From Nitrosomonadales bacterium (lineage in GTDB: Bacteria > Pseudomonadota > Gammaproteobacteria > Burkholderiales > Gallionellaceae): 10,074 nucleotides of DNA. The DNA lies in contig QJWF01000221.1 in the NCBI GenBank assembly GCA_003235435.1, positions 1-10,074 of the forward strand. The letters run 5' to 3'. Position numbers and translations under genes: made by a program. Shown here in pieces: positions 6,536 to 10,074 of this stretch. Numbering within the stretch: position 1 is the stretch's first letter; every line of letters starts with the position of its first letter. The notes beneath the pieces were generated by a model. The model did no database searches and was not told the DNA's origin. It saw only the letters and a program-made list of their open reading frames with translations.

Positions 6536-7765
6536 TTACGGTTTCCATGTTCCAGTAAACCAGTATAGCCTGTCCCGGTCGAAAGCCGTCGAGGCCGGAG
6601 TGCTGTAGGAATCATTTCCGGGGTTGTCATTGTTCGCAGGATCTTCCAGGTAATCGGACAGATTATTGATCGTGCGTGTCAGCGTGCCGATGGGTGTACC
6701 TGGCATGAAAAACAGTACACGCGTCCCATCGGTACCATTCACGATCAGTGTGGGGTTTCCGCAACTGGAACAATCTGCAGGCCATGACGTGTAGTTTCGC
6801 GCGACACTGTAGTAGATCAGCGTGTACCATTGGTTGCCATCAAACCACGAGGGGAGGCTGCCAGGCACCCAGTTAGGTGGGTTTGGGTGAGTAGAGCCAC
6901 TGTTTGAACTTGCGTCCTTAGGTAGCCATCCCCGACTGAGTCCATAATCGGAATTGTATTCAATACTCGCGCCCATGAGATCAGCCCATGGATAGTAGCC
7001 GTTGGTAGCATAATAAGTATCAAGCGCCACCTTTACCACACCGGCCACCCGCTGTTCGACCAGCGGCATCAGCTCTTTGGTGGTGATGAAAAGGAGCCGG
7101 TCATTGAAGACATCGGATTTGTTGCCTGCAATAAATCCGGGACCCACGATAGAATTGTCCCTGCCATTGTCGGCATCCAGGTAATTTGCCGCGCTGTTCC
7201 GTTCAGCAACCGTGTTTCGGGTCTGCGGGCCAAGCGGGCTGCCGGGCGCGAAAATAGCCGCAACTGCGCTGTAGCCAGGCTGGGTCAGCAAGGATGTGCC
7301 ATTCGTGTCGTAGACCAACAGCGTGCCCTTGGTGTCGCTGTTGAGCGGTGATGGGGTAGGATTAATTGGATCATGTTTACGAAAATCGGGCGAGAGCGCA
7401 TACCATAGCCGCTCACCGCTGCCGTCGCGCAGATCCGGCAACTGCAGGGTGCGCCATGGCAACCTACCAATATAATTAGGACAAACATTTCCACTTATTG
7501 GTTCTTCATCACCATCATTATTGGTATCGGGACAGGGCAGGCTGCCAGGCATATTGTCATCGCTTGCAGCGCGACCCAGCAATGCATCTTTTGCCTGGGC
7601 CAGCGCGCTGGAGGTTCTTTCCTGCCTTGCGCTATTCAATGCGGAGTAACTGAGCGACCCGACCAAAATGGCGGCAATCGCCACAACCATGATCACGATC
7701 ACGATCATCAGAGCCGCACCGCGCTGTTTTGCTCTGCCGAATTGGCATATTCGAGGCAAGCACAT
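6536..7765 (-). CDS. PilX/GspK-like large pseudopilin
   Basis: The 409-residue protein starts with a basic leader and a prepilin-like site KQRG|AALMIVIVIMVVAI (cleavage after about G16). It lacks the Glu at +5, as is common in PilX and GspK subunits. The N-terminal helix leads into AQAKDALLGRA, then GSLPCPDTNNDGDEEP (about 74-89), whose Asp/Asn spacing resembles a calcium-binding loop, and GRLPWRTLQLPD...WYAL. A second pilin-like stretch lies at 236-262 (LVEQRVAGVV...YYATNGYYPWAD). A CSSC pair is at 332-335, and the C-terminus is aromatic-rich (YWFTGTWKP). Large minor pseudopilins of this kind sit near the tip of a pseudopilus (family knowledge; the role here is inferred). There is a 6-base gap from the gene before and 1 base to the prepilin start at 6534. 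The ribosome site is weak, fitting translational coupling. Confidence 0.78.
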   Translation of the reverse strand: MCLPRICQFGRAKQRGAALMIVIVIMVVAIAAILVGSLSYSALNSARQERTSSALAQAKDALLGRAASDDNMPGSLPCPDTNNDGDEEPISGNVCPNYIGRLPWRTLQLPDLRDGSGERLWYALSPDFRKHDPINPTPSPLNSDTKGTLLVYDTNGTSLLTQPGYSAVAAIFAPGSPLGPQTRNTVAERNSAANYLDADNGRDNSIVGPGFIAGNKSDVFNDRLLFITTKELMPLVEQRVAGVVKVALDTYYATNGYYPWADLMGASIEYNSDYGLSRGWLPKDASSNSGSTHPNPPNWVPGSLPSWFDGNQWYTLIYYSVARNYTSWPADCSSCGNPTLIVNGTDGTRVLFFMPGTPIGTLTRTINNLSDYLEDPANNDNPGNDSYSTPASTAFDRDRLYWFTGTWKP

Positions 7766-7771
7766 GGCGGA

Positions 7772-8131
7772 TCATTTTTCCGGATCTGTTGCCGGGTTGA
7801 TCAGCACTTTCTGCCCGACCTTGACCTTGGCCGGTTTGGATGAACCCGGCACTGTGACCAGCAAACTGTCCGGCGCGCGCTCGTCGCTGTTGCCGGCTTG
7901 CTGCGGAACTCCGTTTATCCATGCGGTGCGCTTGCCGCCGTGCTTCTGCACAATGCCGTTGACGGTCAGCGCGCGTGCGCTGTTTCCTAGGTCGTTGTTC
8001 TGTGAATTGGAATACTCCAGTTGGGCCCGCTGTTCGGGTGTAAAGAACAACCGGCCAAGCGGCTCGGCGCGGCACAAAGTCGCGGCAATCAACCCAGCCG
8101 CAAATATCATAATCCTGATCGTCGTGCTCAT
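7772..8131 (-). CDS. PilP/MshK-like periplasmic protein
   Basis: The 119-residue protein has a Sec signal peptide (MSTTIRIMIF, Ala/Leu core, CRA before EPLG at 22/23). A helix-forming segment FFTPEQRAQLEY (29-40) follows, then a small beta domain with LTVNGIVQKHGGKRTAWING (55-74) and VKVGQKVLINP (103-113). That order, a strand pair ending in a WING/VNG turn followed by a VG-Q-V strand, resembles the beta domain of PilP, GspC and MshK proteins. Those link the inner-membrane complex to the secretin. The start at 8131 overlaps the PilO-like stop by 4 bases (ATGA); a longer frame to 8176 exists but would lack a proper signal peptide. The family call rests on size, motif pattern and position after a PilO-like gene, so it is tentative. 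Confidence 0.65.
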   Translation of the reverse strand: MSTTIRIMIFAAGLIAATLCRAEPLGRLFFTPEQRAQLEYSNSQNNDLGNSARALTVNGIVQKHGGKRTAWINGVPQQAGNSDERAPDSLLVTVPGSSKPAKVKVGQKVLINPATDPEK

Positions 8132-8745
8132 GATTGGGGGTTCCTGTTTTTGAGGGTGATCCATCCGCCTTTGCATTCTGCGCTGAGTTGCGGCCCGGAT
8201 GGCTTGACTTCACTGTCTTCCGTGGTTGCGTTGCGTTTCAATGTGCAGCCTTCGAGTTGATACCATCCCTCAATATGCCTGGGCAGCGCGTCAAAAAAGT
8301 TTGCAAGCTGAGCCTCGTGCAGCAGGTCAAAATGCAGCCCCATTTCGCTGTAATGGATGTCGAAGTTGCCGCTGGAGATCGGCGATTTTGGGATATAGGA
8401 TTTCTGAGGCGCGATATTGTAACGGAAATCCCAGACCAGATTCATCTGCCTGAGTTTTTCCATGCCTTCTATCCAGTCCAGCCGCTGCTCGTCACCGATG
8501 ATCTTGCGCCTGACAAGTTCACCGTATTCGCTGGAGTATTTGGACATGTTGTCCCTGTCCTCCTGCGCCGATGCCAGGCGCACGCGCGCATCGTTGCGAG
8601 CCTTGCGTGCGTTGAGCAGCTCTTTTTGCGAGATTTCGATATAGGTGCTGCTGACGTACAGAATCGCCGCGCTGGCGATAATCGAAGCGCTAATGGCCAG
8701 GATGCTCCAGCGCAATATGGGGATGTCGGTTTTGGTTATCTTCAT
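8128..8745 (-). CDS. PilO/MshJ-like inner-membrane protein
   Basis: The 205-residue protein shows the PilO plan: a short basic cytoplasmic start (MKITKTD), one membrane helix (about 12-31), a charged coiled-coil stretch (36-82: KELLNARKARNDARVRLA...), then a periplasmic alpha/beta domain. The domain includes SGNFDIHYSEMGLHFDLLHE and FFDALPRHIEGWYQLEGC. Two cysteines, C167 and C191, could pair. PilO-type proteins dimerise with PilN in the inner membrane and help align the pilus motor with PilP. The gene overlaps both neighbours by 4 bases (ATGA at 8742-8745 and 8128-8131), so the three are translated together. Sequence conservation in this family is low, so the assignment rests on architecture and gene order. 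Confidence 0.68.
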   Translation of the reverse strand: MKITKTDIPILRWSILAISASIIASAAILYVSSTYIEISQKELLNARKARNDARVRLASAQEDRDNMSKYSSEYGELVRRKIIGDEQRLDWIEGMEKLRQMNLVWDFRYNIAPQKSYIPKSPISSGNFDIHYSEMGLHFDLLHEAQLANFFDALPRHIEGWYQLEGCTLKRNATTEDSEVKPSGPQLSAECKGGWITLKNRNPQS

Positions 8746-10074
8746 GTTGGCGGCTTGATGACGTCGGGAGCCATGGTGGCAGGGGGTCTGCGCGAAATTC
8801 TAATGGAAAAATTAAGCGTTTCCGAGTTCGCCTCGCGCCGGTCGCCGATGCTGCCGCTCGGGCTGGCATCGAACGGTTTGGTCAGCACGGTTACCTGGTA
8901 GCCTTTATCGCCAAGGTTTCTCTCGAAAGAATCCAGATAGTTCAGCGCTGCGCGATAGTCAGAAGCGAAATCAACCATGTGTCCCTTCAGGATGACAACC
9001 TGGGCCGGAATATCCGCAACTGTGTTGCTGGCGACCGGTTCGTTTGCGCTCATCTCCCAGGACAGTTCATCAAGCTGGATCTGCGGAAAGCGGTCCAGTG
9101 ATGAACTGATCGGCTGCATGATGTCCATCGGCGGTGGTGAAAACTGCCTGAGTTTTCTTATTACGGATACGCCGGCCTTCATGTCCCCTGCTGGAGCATA
9201 GGTGTTCGGGAAAGCGCCCGTGATCTCCTCAGTCTGGCGCGCCGTAAGGGCTGCCTGCGCCTTGAGGTCGACGGTCTCATACGTGTCTTCCCTGCTTTGT
9301 AGCAAGCTGTTCATGCTCCAAAGCAGCGCCCCGATCAAAATGACACCGCTTGCCAGATAAAGCGCCACCCTCAATCGGGTCAGGTTATAAAAATGGGTAT
9401 GGGCTGAACTTGCATAATTGCTCTTCGACGGATGGGTTGCGAGATAGTGCAAAAAGATCTGGCTTGCATCAGAGTCAGTGAAACGGTAATCGAGCTTGAG
9501 TTGTCCGCCGATATCGGAGATATCCGACAGGTTATAGCGCATGTCCGCAGTTGCGGGTAATTTCTCCTTCAATTGCACGAGGTCATCACGGTGGCACAAG
9601 ATGAGCACGTCGAGTGTTTGACCCGGCGGGAGCAAACTCAGGCTTTTCAGGTACTGATGGGTGCGGGCGAGCTCACGCGACACTGCATCGTAGAATGTAA
9701 GGTTTGCGTGAACCGGTGTCAGCCTGGAGATCTGCAAATGCTGATTGCTGAAATAGGTTTGACGCAGCCCGGAATATTTTTCCCAGGTGACCAGCAGTAT
9801 GTGATCCGATGGATTGTTCTTGACAAGCGGGGCGCTGATCTGCGGTACCGAATAGATTCCTGCCAGCGGAATCTGCTGGGACAACATTATATCCACCCAG
9901 GAAGTGATCAGGGACGGGTTGGTCAATGCCGAAAACAGGATGTCGTCGTCGCGCCTCCCGGTCTTCTGGCGATACAGCAGTGTGGCCTGCCGGAATGGCG
10001 TATTGCGATAGTACTGGTCGAATTTGCGCTGCAACAAAGCGGTTCGTTTCCTGCCTACAAGATGCGGTACGAGT
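8742..10074 (-). CDS. GspL/PilM-PilN-like membrane protein (5' end beyond the right edge)
   Basis: The frame is open to the right edge; the first possible start in the window (TTG at 10037) is probably internal, since LVPHLVGRKRTA can be read upstream of it. About 444 residues are visible. Counting from 10037, a cytoplasmic part of about 220 residues contains GRRDDDILFSALTNPSLITSW, LLVTWEKYSGLRQTYFS and TLDVLILCHRDDL, resembling an actin-like GspL/PilM cytoplasmic domain. One membrane helix follows (222-240, RVALYLASGVILIGALLW). Next is a helical stretch (about 250-275), then a periplasmic domain with QIQLDELSWEM and VVILKGHMVDF, where PilN- and GspL-type proteins carry a ferredoxin-like fold. 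It would form the inner-membrane platform with the PilO-like partner, whose start overlaps its stop by 4 bases. The family match is by layout, not by a diagnostic motif. Confidence 0.65.
   Translation of the reverse strand, partial: LVPHLVGRKRTALLQRKFDQYYRNTPFRQATLLYRQKTGRRDDDILFSALTNPSLITSWVDIMLSQQIPLAGIYSVPQISAPLVKNNPSDHILLVTWEKYSGLRQTYFSNQHLQISRLTPVHANLTFYDAVSRELARTHQYLKSLSLLPPGQTLDVLILCHRDDLVQLKEKLPATADMRYNLSDISDIGGQLKLDYRFTDSDASQIFLHYLATHPSKSNYASSAHTHFYNLTRLRVALYLASGVILIGALLWSMNSLLQSREDTYETVDLKAQAALTARQTEEITGAFPNTYAPAGDMKAGVSVIRKLRQFSPPPMDIMQPISSSLDRFPQIQLDELSWEMSANEPVASNTVADIPAQVVILKGHMVDFASDYRAALNYLDSFERNLGDKGYQVTVLTKPFDASPSGSIGDRREANSETLNFSIRISRRPPATMAPDVIKPPT

Noticed and set aside
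7632..8213. Minus-strand open frame of 193 codons spanning the PilP-like gene
   Set aside because: It covers the PilP-like and PilX-like starts in another frame, with low-complexity Arg/Gln-rich sequence and no signal peptide or motif.
8134..8901. Plus-strand open frame of 255 codons across the PilO-like gene
   Set aside because: It is antisense to two tightly coupled genes with membrane helices and coiled coil, and has no recognisable feature of its own.

Overview
The window looks like chromosomal DNA of a Gram-negative proteobacterium. A betaproteobacterium close to the iron-oxidising Gallionellaceae (Gallionella/Sideroxydans type) is my best guess. The grounds are c-type cytochromes, lipoproteins, a type IV pilus/type II secretion-like operon and general protein style. 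This is recognition by eye, not a database match. There are no tRNAs, rRNAs, insertion sequences, CRISPR arrays or phage genes, and coding density is very high.

Layout: (1) positions 1-514 (+) hold the C-terminal end of a membrane protein with three TPR repeats, cut by the left edge. (2) 608-1753 (-) is an NHL-repeat beta-propeller lipoprotein. (3) A 212-bp divergent promoter region (1754-1965) carries a mirrored 9-bp motif. (4) About 1966-4295 (+) is a three-gene cytochrome c operon: a diheme, a monoheme and a triheme lipoprotein, six CxxCH hemes in total, spaced by +3 and -4 nt. (5) 4295-5731 (+) is cysS, cysteinyl-tRNA synthetase, overlapping the last cytochrome gene by one base (TAATG). 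(6) 5728-10074 (-) is a compact five-gene operon. In order of transcription it encodes a GspL/PilM-PilN-like membrane protein cut by the right edge, a PilO-like protein, a PilP-like periplasmic protein, a PilX/GspK-like large pseudopilin and a prepilin. Their junctions overlap by 4 nt or leave gaps of 6 nt or less. It ends tail to tail with cysS inside a shared CTAG palindrome that supplies both stop codons.

Working together: the divergent NHL lipoprotein and the cytochromes plausibly form an envelope electron-transfer module. Five of the six heme domains are copies of one module, with the axial Met 46-48 residues after the heme His; the sixth (middle heme of the triheme protein) is divergent. 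The minus-strand operon plausibly encodes the inner-membrane alignment complex (M/N-O-P) plus pilin-like subunits of a pseudopilus. No ATPase, platform protein, secretin or prepilin peptidase lies in the window. The least ordinary points are the cytochrome module with its mirrored promoter motif, the aminoacyl-tRNA synthetase hooked onto it, and the two pseudopilins that share an LPCP...LPW module.
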